A stretch of 64,000 bases of DNA. Origin: Chrysemys picta bellii (taxonomy: Eukaryota > Chordata > Testudines > Emydidae). The position numbers and the translations under genes were made by a program. Under the pieces are notes generated by a model. It was not told where the DNA came from. It was given only the letters and a program-made list of their open reading frames with translations, and did not search any database. Of this stretch, positions 1 to 11,649 are shown one piece after another. Position 1 is the stretch's first letter. The number at the start of each line of letters is the position of its first letter. Location: assembly GCF_011386835.1 (NCBI RefSeq), contig NC_088795.1, positions 12,567,441 through 12,631,440 on the forward strand. Direction: 5' to 3'.

Positions 1-554
1 ACATGGCTGTGGGCAAAACCCCTTCCTAGATGAGCCTGAAATTAGTTATCCTTTCAATCAAGCTCCTTATGAATGAATTAAATATAAAAGATCTACAACA
101 TCGCCGTGTAGTTAGCTCAGTATAACTGGTTGGTTTCTATAACTCATTATTATTCTTTTATTATTAATATGACTGTCCCTTTATATTCTTTATCTTAACA
201 TGTGGCTAGTTAAGAAGACATTCAACTCGTGACTTTCCCTGACCATTTTTTGATTGAATATGCTGGGAGGGTTAGTAGAAATGAACTATGCTTTAAATCC
301 AGTGGCCTGTCTCACACGCAGCTATAATATCTATAATTTTTCTTTCTAAATGTGGAGTTAGCTCCTACTTTTCTCCTTACATTGATTTTAAACACCTGAA
401 ATCTTGGCCCCACTGAAATCAAGGTGAAAACTCCACACCGTCTTCAATGGGGCCAGGAGTTTTGACCCTCTGTTTCTAGGATATAGTCTTAGTCTTATTC
501 TCTGGCATTTTTTCCTCCCAACCCTAACCAGGAGTTTTCTTCTAACACAATAGT
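1..554. repeat. Duplicated CXCL8 promoter-upstream segment, left copy
   Basis: This stretch aligns almost base for base with 15849-16412: shared blocks include CCTGAAATTAGTTATCCTT, ATATAAAAGATCTACAACAT and CACACGCAGCT. Base 1 corresponds to 15849, inside the E-box that overlaps the AP-1 site upstream of the CXCL8 gene at 15633. Here that E-box reads ACATGG instead of ACGTGA. Homology stops near TAACACAATAGT (543-554). The simplest reading is that this is the distal promoter side of a paralogous chemokine gene lying just left of the window on the minus strand. The two copies differ by scattered substitutions and by a G-tract present only in the right copy (16096-16117). Confidence 0.88.
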
Positions 555-889
555 GCTATGTAGTGTCCTTAATGTCTGTTGGATCTCCTCATGCATACTA
601 AGGTATGTTCAGGGCTTGGTCAAAAGCAAAACCCTATTACTCTTTTTTGTAAACTTTGTCTAAAAGTTACTGGTATGATGGACAGTTATCAGATGGACAG
701 ATTTGTTCTCAGTCACCCTGGGGCCAAGTTCTGAGGCGTGTGAGGCGTAATGGAGAGAACGAGACAGTAGTGGGCAAGTGGAAAGCATCTGCCCCTGGAT
801 GACTCCGCATGGCCTGTGGCAAGGTGTTCCACAGGGCCACACCACCTCTGGGTTCCCTCCATTTTTGAGTCTGCTCAGGCCTACAAGCT
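555..889. other. Unassigned sequence right of the duplication edge
   Basis: No coding exon, RNA gene or repeat is recognisable here. It begins where homology between the two promoter-upstream copies is lost. Confidence 0.4.
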
Positions 890-1084
890 ACGGCCTACAC
901 TGCCCTAGAAAAGGTTTGCCAATATAGCTGAACTGGCAATGCTACGCTGCCAAACGATTCTAGTGTAGATGCACCTTATATCGGCAAAAGAGGGCTGTTG
1001 TCAGTGTAGATTATATTGGTTCCCTGAACAAAATTAGCTATGCTGACATGAGGACTTTTTTGCCAGGATAACTGAATCTACACT
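890..1084. mobile_element. Short DNA transposon (MITE), left fragment
   Basis: Contains GGCCTACACT and internal AGTGTAGAT blocks like those of the Harbinger-type MITEs elsewhere in the window. A matching end with TAGTGTAGACCTGCCC lies at 3140-3155, beyond the Penelope-like insertion at 1085-3108. The two pieces look like one MITE split by that insertion. I did not find a clean target-site duplication. Confidence 0.45.
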
Positions 1085-3108
1085 TTTCAGAGCGGTAGCC
1101 GTGTTCATCTGTATCAGCAAAAACAACGAGGAGTCCTTGTGGCACCTTAGAGACTAACAAATTTATTTGGGAATAAGCTTTCATGGGCTAGAACCCACTT
1201 CATCAGATGCATGGAGTGGAAAATACAGGAGCAGGTAAAAATACATGAAAAGATGTTAGTTGTCTTACCAAGTGTGAGGTCAGTCTAATGAGATAATTCA
1301 GTTGTCATCGGGATACCAAGGGAGGAAAAATAACTTTTGAAGTGGTAATGAGAGTGGCCCATTTCAGACAGTTGGCAATAAGGTGTGAGTAACAGTAGGG
1401 GGAAATGAGTATTGGGAAAATTAGGTTCAGGTTTTGTAATGACCCAACAACTCCCAGTCTTTATTCAGGCCTAATCTGATGGTGTCCAGTTTGCAAATTA
1501 ATTCAAGTTCTGCAGTTTCACATTGGAGTCTGTTTTTGAAGTTTTTTTGTTGAAGAATTGCCACTTTTAGGTCTGTTATTGAGTGACCAGGAAGATTGAA
1601 GTATTCTCCTACTGTTTTTTGAATGTTGTGATTCCTGATGTCAGATTTGTGTCCATTTCTTTTGCGTAGAGACTGTCCGGTTTGGCCAATGTACGTGGCA
1701 GAGGGGCATTGCTGGCACATGATGGCATATATCTCGTTGGTAGATGTGCAGGTGAACGAGCCTCTGATGGTGTGGCTGATGTGGTTGGGTCCTATGATGG
1801 AGTCCCTTGAATAGATATGTGGACAGAGTTGGCACCGGGGTTTGTTGCAGGGTTTGGTTCCTGGGTTGGTGTTTTTGTTGTGTGGTGTGTGGTTGCTGGT
1901 GAGTATTTGCTTCAGGTTGGGAGGCTGTCTGTAAGCGAGGACTGGCCTGTCCCCCAAGGTCTGTGAGAGTGAGGGATCGTCCTTCAGGATAGGTTGTAGA
2001 TCCTTGACGATGCGCTGGAGAGGTTTTAGTTGGGGGCTCTAGGTGACAGCTAGTGGAGTTCTGTTACTTCCTTTGTTGGGTCTATCTTGTAGTAGGTGAC
2101 TTCTGGGTACCCTTCTGGCTCTGTCAATCTGTTTCTTCACTTCACCAGGTGGGTATTTTAGTTTTAAGAACACTTGATAGAGATCCTGTAGGTGTCTGTC
2201 TCTGTCTGAGGGATCGGAGCAAATGCGGTTGTATCTTAGAGGTTGGCTGTAGACAATGGATTGTGTGATGTGGTCTGGATGAAAGCTGGAGACATGTAGG
2301 TAAGTATAGCAGTCCGTAGGTTTCCGGTCTAGGGTGGTGTTTATGTGACCATCACTTATTTGCACAGTACTGTCCAGGAAGTGGACCTCTTATGTGGACT
2401 GGTCCAGACTGAGATTGATGGTGGGGTGGAAATTGTTGAAATCTTGGTGGAATTACTCAAGGGCCTCCTTCCCATGGGTCCAGATGATGAAGATGTCATC
2501 AATGTAGCACAAGTAGAGTAGGGGCATAAGGGGCCGAGAGCTGAGGAAGCGTTGTTCCAAGTCAGCCATAAAAATGTTGGCATACTGTGGGGCCATGAGG
2601 GTACCCATAGCAGTCCCGCTGACTTGAAGGTATAAATTGTCTCCAAATCTGAAACAGTTCTGGGTGAGGACAAAGTCTCAAAGTTCAGCCTCCAGGTTTG
2701 CCGTGATGGTATCGGAGATGCTATTCCTGATGGATTGTAGTTCATCTTTGTGTGGAATGTTGGTGTAGAGGGCTTCTACATCCATAGTGGCCAGGATGGT
2801 GGTTTTCTGGAAGATCACTAAAGGATTGTAGTTTCCTCAGGAAGTCAGTGGTGTCTCGAAGATAACTGGGAGTGCTGGTAGCGTAGGGCCTGAGGAGAGA
2901 GTCTACATAGCCAGATAATCCTGCTGTCAGGGAGCCAATGCCTGAGATGATGGGGCGTCCACAATTTTGGGGTAGCAGATAGAATACCCCTGGTCGGGGC
3001 TCTAGGGGTGTGTCAGTGTAGATTTGTTCTTGTGTTTCTTTAGGGAGTTTCTTGAGGAGATGTTGTCGTTTCTTTAGGGCTTTTGCCAGTTTAGAAATGT
3101 TGTTGTAA
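1085..3108 (-). mobile_element. Penelope-like retroelement, partial, with RT and GIY-YIG remains
   Basis: Read on the minus strand, the upstream part carries a reverse transcriptase remnant with a YIDD catalytic motif (codons at 2506-2495), preceded by LLYLC and followed by IFIIWTHGKE, typical of Penelope-type RT. A further RT/thumb-like piece is open at 2365-2039. The C-terminal ORF (1957-1427) has IYAIMCQQC followed by TYIGQTGQSLRKR, which is the GIY-YIG endonuclease core with the Cys pair that Neptune/Penelope elements place between the two motifs. The RT reading frame is broken between segments, so the copy is dead. The 3' tail (about 1085-1210) contains CTTGTGGCACCTTAGAGACT, a tail found repeatedly in this window. 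Confidence 0.8.
1427..1957 (-). pseudogene. GIY-YIG endonuclease domain of the Penelope-like element
   Basis: A 176-residue open frame. Its C-terminal two thirds match the GIY-YIG endonuclease module of Penelope-like retroelements: NEIYAIMCQQC, then YIGQTGQSLRKR, then HKSDIRNH. In the intact family this nuclease nicks the target for primed reverse transcription. Here it is joined to an RT part that is frameshifted, so no functional retroelement protein is expected. The ATG start of the open frame is arbitrary because the natural protein continues N-terminally into the RT. Confidence 0.7.
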
Positions 3109-3160
3109 AAAATTCATTCCCCTAAGTTACGTTAGTTTCTAGTGTAGACCTGCCCTTAAA
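3109..3160. mobile_element. Short DNA transposon (MITE), right fragment
   Basis: Contains TAGTGTAGACCTGCCC, the expected end of the MITE whose left part is at 890-1084. It is followed by TTA, a plausible Harbinger target duplication. Confidence 0.4.
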
Positions 3161-4100
3161 CTTACATTTATTCTCAATGCCAAACAAGCTCCACTCTTAT
3201 GACATATTCCCAGGATCACAAGTAATCCCATCTTTAGGATAACTGAGGTAAGTCGGTACACCCGAACACTTCTAACTGATAGGGATCTGTACATTGAACA
3301 GCTGCCCTTTGGATTATATCTTTTGCTGGTTTATTTTATGCCAGTATTTGTCAGCTGTTAGGACGCATTTAGATTGCAACACATATCAGTTCTCTGTTTG
3401 TTATGTCCCTTTGTCATATTTACTTAAGGAATTACCATAGTTCTGTGTGTCTTTCTTATTGCTGGCAATGAACAATTAGAAGTCACAGCTGTCCCTCTAC
3501 GGTGGTTCATTTAGAGAAGAATGGTAGATCAGCTCTTATTTTATCTCAATTGTATATTCCATCCCTACCAAGGGCCCAGAAATGTCAACTATTTTTTGCA
3601 TGTAGTGTATTGGGAGCTGAAGTCTATAAATCATAACTTAGGAAAATAGCTATTTTTCCCTCTCGGAATGTGGCTGGTGAACCATAGTAATGATCTGAAT
3701 CATGGTGCTTAATTAAATGAAGAAGGTCCATGATGGAAAGAATAGTGGGACTAAGGGCAAGCGCATCACAGTGAATCTGATTCCTGCACCAGTTTGTGGC
3801 CTTCATCTTCTCCTGAGCTGGGGCAGCTGTGTGCCACTCCGTGGTGTGCACCTGCCCTGAAAGACTGGCTTCCCAGCAAGATCATTCCATCCCTGGGGAA
3901 TTGGTAAGTGGCCCATGGAAAGCTTCCTAGCAGCTCTAGGGAGGGTTTCTGCCACTGCCTGTGAATTTTAGGCTGCTTTTACTTGCGGTCGGACACCAGC
4001 TCAGTTCAGAGCTGCTTCCAGATTGGGAGGGGGGAGTGTGATGACAGAAAAGTGAGTGAAGCCAACCTTTCCACTCTCCCTACCCAGCAGCACTCAGGGC
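3161..4100. other. No recognisable gene
   Basis: AT-rich intergenic sequence. The 75-aa open frame at 3624-3851 (minus) has no recognisable domain and is probably chance. Confidence 0.4.
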
Positions 4101-4104
4101 CAGC

Positions 4105-4350
4105 TTTTTAAAGGCATCTAAGCACCTAATTTTGCAGTTAGGTGCCTAATAGAATTTTCAAAAGCACCCAGATGCCTCCATCCCAAGGGAGAGGCACAGC
4201 ACAATGGTCTTTAGGGGCCTAAAGATGAAGATAGCTGCCTAGTTGGATTTTCAACAGCGCCTAATCAGGCTAAATGCCTAACTCTCATTGAAACCCACAG
4301 AATTAGGCACCTAACCTGCGTGGGTGCATGTGAAAATCCCATTCAAAGCC
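4105..4350. repeat. Imperfect palindromic repeat, 'TTAGGTGCCTAA' family
   Basis: Multiple oppositely oriented copies of TTAGGCACCTAA-like and GATTTTCAAAAGC/G-like motifs fold back on each other. Related palindromes occur at 31352-31522, 33829-33949 and 60013-60204, which suggests one old non-autonomous DNA transposon family. Confidence 0.5.
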
Positions 4351-5593
4351 TCAATACCCCTGTAAATCTCGCCTTGAGTGCACCGGACTCAGTGGAGGTA
4401 CACTCCTGATTGATATCAGTATAGTTGAGATCTGAATCAGTTTCCTCTTCTTGAGCTCCTGGGCTCTTTAAAAAGCAAACAAAAAATAACTGGAGAGAAC
4501 ATAACACTTTACAGATTGGTTTTGTGACTCAGACCAGTTACTTGGTTTTGCAAGACTATTTTGGGGATTATTGTTAGAGGGAGAAAACATTGGATTTCCA
4601 ACATTGCAATGCAGAGCATTTTATCTTTTGCAAGATAACAAGAGTCAAGGACCTTGGCTATATCTGCTTGCAGGACAAATGACTGACATCTGGAGTGAGG
4701 TCAAGTCCATCTAGCCACTTAAAAGAAGAGAGAGGGAGAGTGAAAGAAGGTTATTTTGGAGATCCAGCCCAGGTGTCTAAAAGAATTACCGGATTTCCAC
4801 ATAAGTGCAGCATTCACTACTATCAAAGCAAGGTTCAGGAAGCTGAAGAGCTGAACTAATCCAATTTCAAATATCAGAGTCAGGGAAGGATTAAGGTTAT
4901 GAGGGGCCTAAGGATAATGGGAGGGTAGGGCCTAAGTATGAATGACATATTGCAAAAAAAATTATGAAGTCATCAAACATTTCTCTACACATATTTACAT
5001 ATTTTTTTATTTATGTAGAATTAACAAGTTTATTCTGTTCTCATGACACTCAATTCTCCAAACAGATACTTCTGAGTAAGAGGTAGCACGAGGGATGCTA
5101 TACTGTCCTTCTCTTAGGCCTCCTTCCTCCTAGGTAGTGGAGTGCTCTTCTGTATGAGGACGAACACTGCAATATCCCCCATCCTGCTCACCTCTGTCAA
5201 CCTTGTGCTTCTCCCTTCATCTCTCCACATGGCACAGTGCAAAGCCAAGCCTTGCAGGTGTTTTCCCCAAGCTTGGACTCTATACCATACACCCTATCTC
5301 ACTTTGACTGCAGTCGGGGAGTCAGCCAGCTTTTATTATGTAAAAGAAAACTACTCTGGTATAAACTCCACTGGAGTAGAGGAAGTAGTAGTGGGAAAAA
5401 GACATTGGGTGGCATTGTATTTTAGGCTGTCTTGTTGTGAAAGCTGCATCCCAGTATTGCACTGGCTGAGGACAATGAGTTACTGTTTACACATTGAAAC
5501 CCAAATATTATTTGTGGGATGATATCCAGTTTGTGGAGTTAACCTCCAGTGATTCACCGCATCAGACCATTCTGTCACCAAGCTCTTCCACAA

Positions 5594-5700
5594 TTAGAAT
5601 CATAGAATAGAATCATAGGACTGGAAGGGACCTTGAGAGGTCATCTAGTCTGGTCTCCTGCACTCATGGCAGGACTAATTATTGTCTATTCTAGAATGTG
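5594..5700 (-). mobile_element. CR1 LINE 3' end fragment
   Basis: AATCATAGAATAGAATCATA followed by GGACTGGAAGGGACCTTGAG and GGTCATCTAGTC is the inverted CR1 3' tail with its ATTCTATGA-type terminal repeat. It lies inside the long hAT element. Confidence 0.8.
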
Positions 5701-6486
5701 TGATCAGCAGCTCTGCCAGGAGGTGTTTTTTAAGCATGAGTTCTGTGTGCACCGGCATTTGTTTGTTTTAAGCTTTCTGTAAGAAAAAGGTAACAGCTAG
5801 AAGGGACACAGATCTTTAGATGGTTGCCCAGTCATCATATTTAGCACTTCTGTACTATATTAGCTCTTCAAAAATCACTGTAAAAACATTAAACAAACTT
5901 AATCTAAAGCCTCAAAAGAGAGCTATTCCCTGTTGTGTTCTCTGTACCCCTGAATAAAAAGACTTCATTGAAAACCAGCATCTTAAAAGAACCACTAAGT
6001 ATCTTTCAAAAGAACAATCCAACCAAGGCTGCTGTAGTGACACCCTTGTGACCTCAGGCCTGGGGTTTGTTTAAAAGGCTGGTGTAGAATGTAGGGAGAG
6101 CTTCCTGTTTCATTTGCATGTGTAAATCAAGCAGACCTTGCTTATTTTTTCCCCCCTTAAAGTGCTCAGAGTTTAGGGGAGGAAAGTGAATGAGATTCTG
6201 CTTATACCAGGTGTGAAAAAGCAGATGGGACCAAAATCGATTCTTGTGCAAAAATCTGTTCTCCCTGAAGTCAATAAGGCTACACAGGTGTAACTGTCGG
6301 CAGGAATTGGCTGTGATCTCATTCCCTTCTCGAATCACACACATCCCAGGCTTACCCAACATTTTCCACTTGGGAAAGAAGTTAGTTTGAGTTGGGGGCT
6401 GAAAAATGAGGACTAACTTCAGGTTTATTTAGCTTTTAAGTTTTTGGAATGAAACTCAAAAGAAATCAAATGTGAGGTACTTTTAT

Positions 6487-6875
6487 GATCATAGAATCAT
6501 AGCATATCAGGGTTGGAAGGGACCTCAGGAGGTCATCTAGTCCAACCCCCTGCTCAAAGCAGGACCAATTCCCAACTAAATCATCCCAGCCAGGGCTTTG
6601 TCAAGCCGGGCCTTAAAAACCTCCAAGGAAGGAGACTCCACCACCTCCCTAGGTAACGCATTCCAGTGTTTCACCACCCTCCTAGTGAAATAGTGTTTCC
6701 TAATATCCAACCTGGACCTCCCCCACTGCAACTTGAGACCATTGCTCCTTGTTCTGTCATCTGCCACCACTGAGAACAGCCGAGCTCCATCCTCTTTGGA
6801 ACCCCCCTTCAGGTAGTTTAAGGCTGCTATCAAATCCCCCCTCATTCTTCTCTTCTGGAGACTAAACAATCCCAG
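6487..6875 (-). mobile_element. CR1 LINE, 3'-terminal fragment with ORF2 C-terminus
   Basis: Minus-strand translation 6869-6576 gives the CR1 ORF2 C-terminus: [18 protein letters not shown], then [20 protein letters not shown], then [19 protein letters not shown]. This is followed by the 3' UTR and the terminal repeat TCATAGAATCATAGCATATC at 6488-6507. The copy is 5'-truncated, as usual for CR1. The 97-aa frame is still open, so the insertion is relatively young or low in divergence. Confidence 0.92.
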
Positions 6876-7882
6876 ATGGATTGATGATGGATTGAACTGC
6901 TAGAGAACCGGCAGAACCGGCCTTTAGCCTATTCAGCCAGTCTTTCTACCATAGCCTGCTAAGAAGTGGATTTAAAATCCTTGAGGGAGAAACCTACCAC
7001 ATTGTGTGTTGAGCTTCCTCCAGTGCTTTTGCAACCCCTTAAAAGTACAAAGATGCGTTGGCCTGTGGAAGTAGGCTGAGCATAAGGAAAGAACTTGGTT
7101 GCCTGTGCATCGCAGTACAGAAAAATACATCAAAGAAAAAAATTGGATGTCTTTGATTGTTCGTAGAGTGCAATGCAGTATTGAACACAGTGCATCCTAA
7201 ATCTGAGGCCCCTCGATGGAAGATTCTGTAAAAGTTAAAGTACTGGTATCCAGAATGGGATCTTTCGTTTGTTTCTCCTACAGACGTGTGGGAATTCGTT
7301 CCTTATACATGGGAGGGGCAATAGTTCTGGCTGGAGCTGGATCGAGTGTGTGCAGGTTCTGTGCAAGCTTCCCACCCTACCGCTCTAGTACTGCCTCTTC
7401 CCCTTGCCCCCCCCCACCACAGGCACTCACCAGCTGTCCAGAAACGGGACCCAGCACACATAGAAGATGATGGTGACAGCACTGGGACCGAGGAGGCAGT
7501 GCCCTGGAGCTGCCTGCCAGCCTCAGCTGAGGAGAGGGACAGAGGGAGCCTCTTCCCTCCCTGGCAGCTAAGCAGAGCTCCGGAGAAATCGGGGTGTCAG
7601 TGCCTGCTCAAACTACACCCACGGCTGGCATGGGTTTCCGTGGTGACCAGATGTATAGTGTCCGGCCACCAGTGTTAACCGGATCCCTGGCAGTGTGTTC
7701 CTGCAGCGCGGGGAGATGCTGCCAGCTGAGCTCCTTCCAAGCCATGGGGCTGCTTTGCCTTTCCTGCTAGCAGGAGCGCTCCAGCAGCTCCCTCCCCCTC
7801 ACCCGGCCCCGGCCGTGCCCCCTGCCTGACCAGTAGGGCCTAAGGCTATAGCCTTATTAGCCTATGGGTTAATCCAGCCCTG

Positions 7883-8760
7883 ATCAGAGTTGGGGCTGAA
7901 CCAAAAATCCCAGATCTCAATATCCCCAAATGTGGAGATGATCAGATCCTAATTTTTCAATTCAGGCCTCTCTAGTAAAAATCTCATTGTTATTGCTAAT
8001 GGATGAAAATGTTACGTGATTCCACATATAATAACTTGCATGCTATGCTGTCCAGGGCTTCCTTGTATAGGGAAAGCAAGCAGAGCTTGTAGGCGGAGGT
8101 GGGGGGCAAGAAATGGGAGATAAAACGGGAAGAGGAAATAAAACCATAAAATACTAATATAATCTCTTGTTCATTAAAACAGTTTTTTAAATTAAATAAA
8201 TATTATGAATCAGGAATTTCAAAGCACTCTGTTAGGTTTACTTAAACAGCAGTCTAAACAGATTCCAGAGTGCTCTCTTCAGCAGCCCCCTCCTCCGCTC
8301 TGTCACCAGACTTTTAAACAGAAGTGACACGTAGAAAGTTTTTTGCAACAATGTATAATCGCTTCAACTATTCCAGACCCTTTTAGTGGATAAAAGAACA
8401 GCAGCTTATCATGCCTCCAGTTTATTTATATGGCCAGACCTCAGAACTGATTAATGCCTGAGATGCTGCATTCAAAACTGTGATAATTTACTTTGACCAA
8501 GAAATAAGCCAAGTTGCAAATATTTGAGTCACTCTAACGTATATAAATCGCTTACTATCAAGAAGTAGGACAAATTTATTACATGTATACATTTGTCAAA
8601 TTCATAAACTTAATATTTGCTTAAAGAAATGTAACGCAGGTGAGCATTTGGTTAAATATTTAATTAATTAAGAACAAAGCCCTATCACCGCCTCCCAAGC
8701 ATGATGCAGGAGAAGATGTTTCCGTTCATCTACCTCACGTGAATCAGGAGGTGTATTCAT
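7883..8760. other. No recognisable gene
   Basis: AT-rich sequence without splice-bounded open frames or recognisable repeats. Confidence 0.4.
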
Positions 8761-8763
8761 TTA

Positions 8764-8876
8764 GGGCCAGATACTGTCACCATTATTCACACTGAATAGT
8801 ATCTTACTCCTCAGGGTGTTGCACTGATTTCAGTGGGATTATTTGCAGAATGTGATACTGGTGCTGAATCTGGCCC
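8764..8876. mobile_element. Harbinger-like palindromic MITE, 'GGGCCAGAT' family
   Basis: The ends GGGCCAGATACTGTCACC and GGTGCTGAATCTGGCCC are inverted, and TTA flanks both sides (8761-8763, 8877-8879). A 3-bp TWA duplication is the PIF/Harbinger signature. A related sequence lies at 29187-29295. Confidence 0.6.
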
Positions 8877-8935
8877 TTAGGAGGAAACTTCAGATGAGGT
8901 GTATCCATTGGGTAACAGAGCATTGTTTCACTAGA

Positions 8936-9235
8936 TCGGGGTAGGCAACCTATGGCACGCCTGCTGAAGGCGGCACGCAAGCTGATTTTCAGTGGCACTC
9001 ACACTGCCCGGGTCCTGGCCACTGGTCCGGGGGGGCTCTGCATTTTAATTTCATTTTAAATGAAGCTTCTTAAACATTTTAAAAACCTTATTTACTTTAC
9101 ATAGTTTAGTTCTATATTATAGACTTATAGAAAGAGACCTTCTAAAAACATTAAAATGTATGACTGGCACGCAAAACCTTAAATTAGAGCGAATAAATGA
9201 AGACTCGGCGCCCCACTTCTGAAAGGCTGCCCCTG
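8936..9235 (-). mobile_element. hAT non-autonomous element, 'GGCAACC' family
   Basis: Inverted orientation of the element at 21580-21890. They share GGCACGCAAAACCTTAAAT, TCTATATTATAGACTTATAG-like and CTGGTCCGGGGGG-like blocks. The ends are decayed (TCGGGGTAGGCAACC and AAAGGCTGCCCCTG), and the flanks TCACTAGA/TGACTAGC are a degraded 8-bp duplication. Confidence 0.75.
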
Positions 9236-9591
9236 TGACTAGCTTCAAATTCCCTTTTAATACATGTGGAAGGTTGATCCTATGTGGCTTTTTCTGTAAT
9301 GTACTGTGATGGTGCTCGAAGAGATAGAAACTGCTTGTGGTAATAGCTCTTGTGTTTCCAGATGGGTGAAACCTGTGGTTTACCAACCACGGTGACAGTG
9401 CCTGAAATACTCAAGCTGTAGAACGACAATAGTTTTCCCCATCAGTCACGCATATAGGGCACTTTTATTTTTTTTTAATTGGCCAGCCACAGACTTAAAT
9501 ACAAATAATTCCCAAAAAGAATCATAAAGGACACACTTTCTAGTTAGATTTGATCAATTCATATCAGTTAAGGTAACCTATGTTTAAGCCA

Positions 9592-9612
9592 CAAAGAGTC
9601 CTGTGGCACCTC
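9592..9612 (-). mobile_element. 21-bp micro-insertion of Penelope-like 3' tail
   Basis: CAAAGAGTCCTGTGGCACCTC matches the core of the Penelope-like tails (GAGTCCTTGTGGCACCTTAG at 1131-1150). It is flanked by a perfect 12-bp duplication ATGTTTAAGCCA (9580-9591 and 9613-9624). Confidence 0.7.
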
Positions 9613-9624
9613 ATGTTTAAGCCA

Positions 9625-10958
9625 GGCCCTCAGTTGGTGGGAATCCGTTATCGCCATTGATTTGAATGATGCTACACAAATTTACACCAGCTCAGGCTCT
9701 GTCATATCGAGAAAAAAGGTAAAAAATACAAAGCGAACCATTTTTTCTCTTCAAACATATTTAGTATAAATGCAGGTTAAAAATACTGCGTACTACACTA
9801 TAGAACAATTCCTGCTTCCAAGGGCAACGAATCAGTAGACTCCTGCGTGGATACAAAGTTTGTATCTGCATATGGGCCACGGATATGCGGATGCAGATAT
9901 CCACGGATCTAAAATGAATATCCACAGATTTGCAGGGCTCTACAGATCAGGAGCAGCTTCTCCAGCGGGAGTGGCAGAAGTTGGAGCAGGGACATGTTGG
10001 GTTTGTGCACCATTAATGCAGCACAGCTGTACAATTCCCCTTGTGTGTTGGTATGTAGGGGGAGGTGGAGGCTACAGTTTGATGGAACAGCGTCTGTGGG
10101 AGGGAAGGAGGCAGAAGCCGAGGATCTGGCATTACCTGGATCTTCCAGGTTTCCCTCCACAGCAGCAGCAGGATATTAAGGCCACGGAGGTTGTAGCAAT
10201 CACATCTGGCTTTCTGACTTTTCCGAAGTTCAGAGGTGTTCGAGTCTCTAGTTTGGTTTGTCTCACTTTGAAGTAGGGCCAGCCACCTAAGTCTGGATAC
10301 AAGGCGTTAGTGTGGGCTGGCTCATTTCTGCACAGTTATTGTATCTCACCAGTATGATACTTAACAAACTCTTTTAGAGCATCTGTTGCTACTGCCTTGG
10401 AATTGCTGGGACTAAATATTATTAGTTCACGCCTTTGTAGCTCTGAATTTTATTGCTACTTAATACTACTTTTGGCAGAAGTACAAAAATGATCATAGAA
10501 CCTCTGAATACATTGAGTTCGGTCAGTTCAGGAGGCGCAGAGTCAGAAACAGTAGCGTAGTTGAGGGTAAATGGAGTTTACCCACTTCTCTTTTGCAGAA
10601 TATTAAGTTATTTTAGGTGTTTAGCCCCTTTTTTACCACTACACCACTGCTCAGAAATAATTCTAGTCATGTTCCCTCAAAAACCAGTATTAGAAAGCAT
10701 CTGTTACTAATTCACAATAGTCCTTTTGTTCCTATGACTCCAACAACACTGGGCAAGTTTCTTGGATATGCAGACTGCAGTTTTCTAAAGTCCAAAGCTA
10801 AAATATTTCTGACTACTAACAATATGCCTGTCTGAAAACAAATGCTCCACTGAACCACATCAGAACCCTGATGCCAGGAATGCATCCTCTACTTACTGAC
10901 TCATGGAGCTCATCTACACTCAACAGGATTGCCCATGAGTTCAGTAGGAGAAATGATG
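9625..10958. other. No recognisable gene
   Basis: Overlapping open frames at 9860-10276 (plus) and 9909-10160 (minus) show no domain and no splice context. They are probably chance. Confidence 0.4.
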
Positions 10959-10966
10959 CTATAAAG

Positions 10967-11376
10967 CAGTGGTTCTCAACCAGGGGTACATATACCCCTG
11001 GGGGTATGCAGAGGTCTTCCAGTGGGTACTTCAACTCATCTAGATATTTGCCTAGTTTTACAACAGGCCACACAAAAAGCACTAATGAAGTCTGTACAAA
11101 CTAAAATTTCATACAGATACTCACTTGTTTATTCTGCTCTGTATGCTATACACTGAAATGTAAATACAATATTTATATTCCAATTGATTTATTTTATAAT
11201 TGAATGGTAAAATGGGAAAATAAGCAATGTGTCAGTAACAGTGTGGCTGTGACCCTTGGATTTTTATGTCTGATTTTGTAAGCAAGTAGTTTTTAAGTGA
11301 GGTGAAACTTGGGGAATGCAGGACAAATCAGACTCCTGAAAGGCGTACAGTAGTCTTGAAAGGTTGAAGGCCACTG
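10967..11376. mobile_element. hAT non-autonomous element, 'CAGTGGTTCTCAACC' family
   Basis: Ends CAGTGGTTCTCAACC and GGTTGAAGGCCACTG, flanked by a perfect 8-bp duplication CTATAAAG (10959-10966 and 11377-11384). The interior is AT-rich and non-coding; 410 bp. Confidence 0.88.
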
Positions 11377-11649
11377 CTATAAAGAGAAGCCATCCCCACA
11401 GCCCTGAGTTTATTCATCCCTTTCAGAACTGTGGAGACCAAACCCCATGGAGCACCCAGAGAAGAAAGTGAGGAGTGTGCATGGCATTGAACCAACAGAA
11501 CAGGTCCAGTGTGTTCCGCTTCCCTCTGCTCATTGAGCTTGCATTTGGCCATCATTTTGAGAAATGCCAACTTAACCCTAAGTGAGTTACTTCCACCTGC
11601 TGCAAATCTGCAGTTGAGCTCTACCTGAGTTTGGAAACTGGGTAGTGAT

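Larger units (their letters stand above)
4881..7882. mobile_element. Long hAT-bounded composite element (about 3.0 kb)
   Basis: The left end CAGGGAAGGATTAAGG and right end GGTTAATCCAGCCCTG are inverted, and a perfect 8-bp duplication ATCAGAGT flanks them (4873-4880 and 7883-7890). This is diagnostic of hAT insertion. The interior has no recognisable hAT transposase. It holds two CR1 3' ends (5594-5700 and 6487-6870, both minus) and otherwise apparently unique DNA. Either it is an old non-autonomous element later invaded by CR1, or the element picked up host DNA. Confidence 0.8.

Noticed and set aside
6576..6869. Host gene of 97 aa
   Set aside because: It is the CR1 ORF2 C-terminus.
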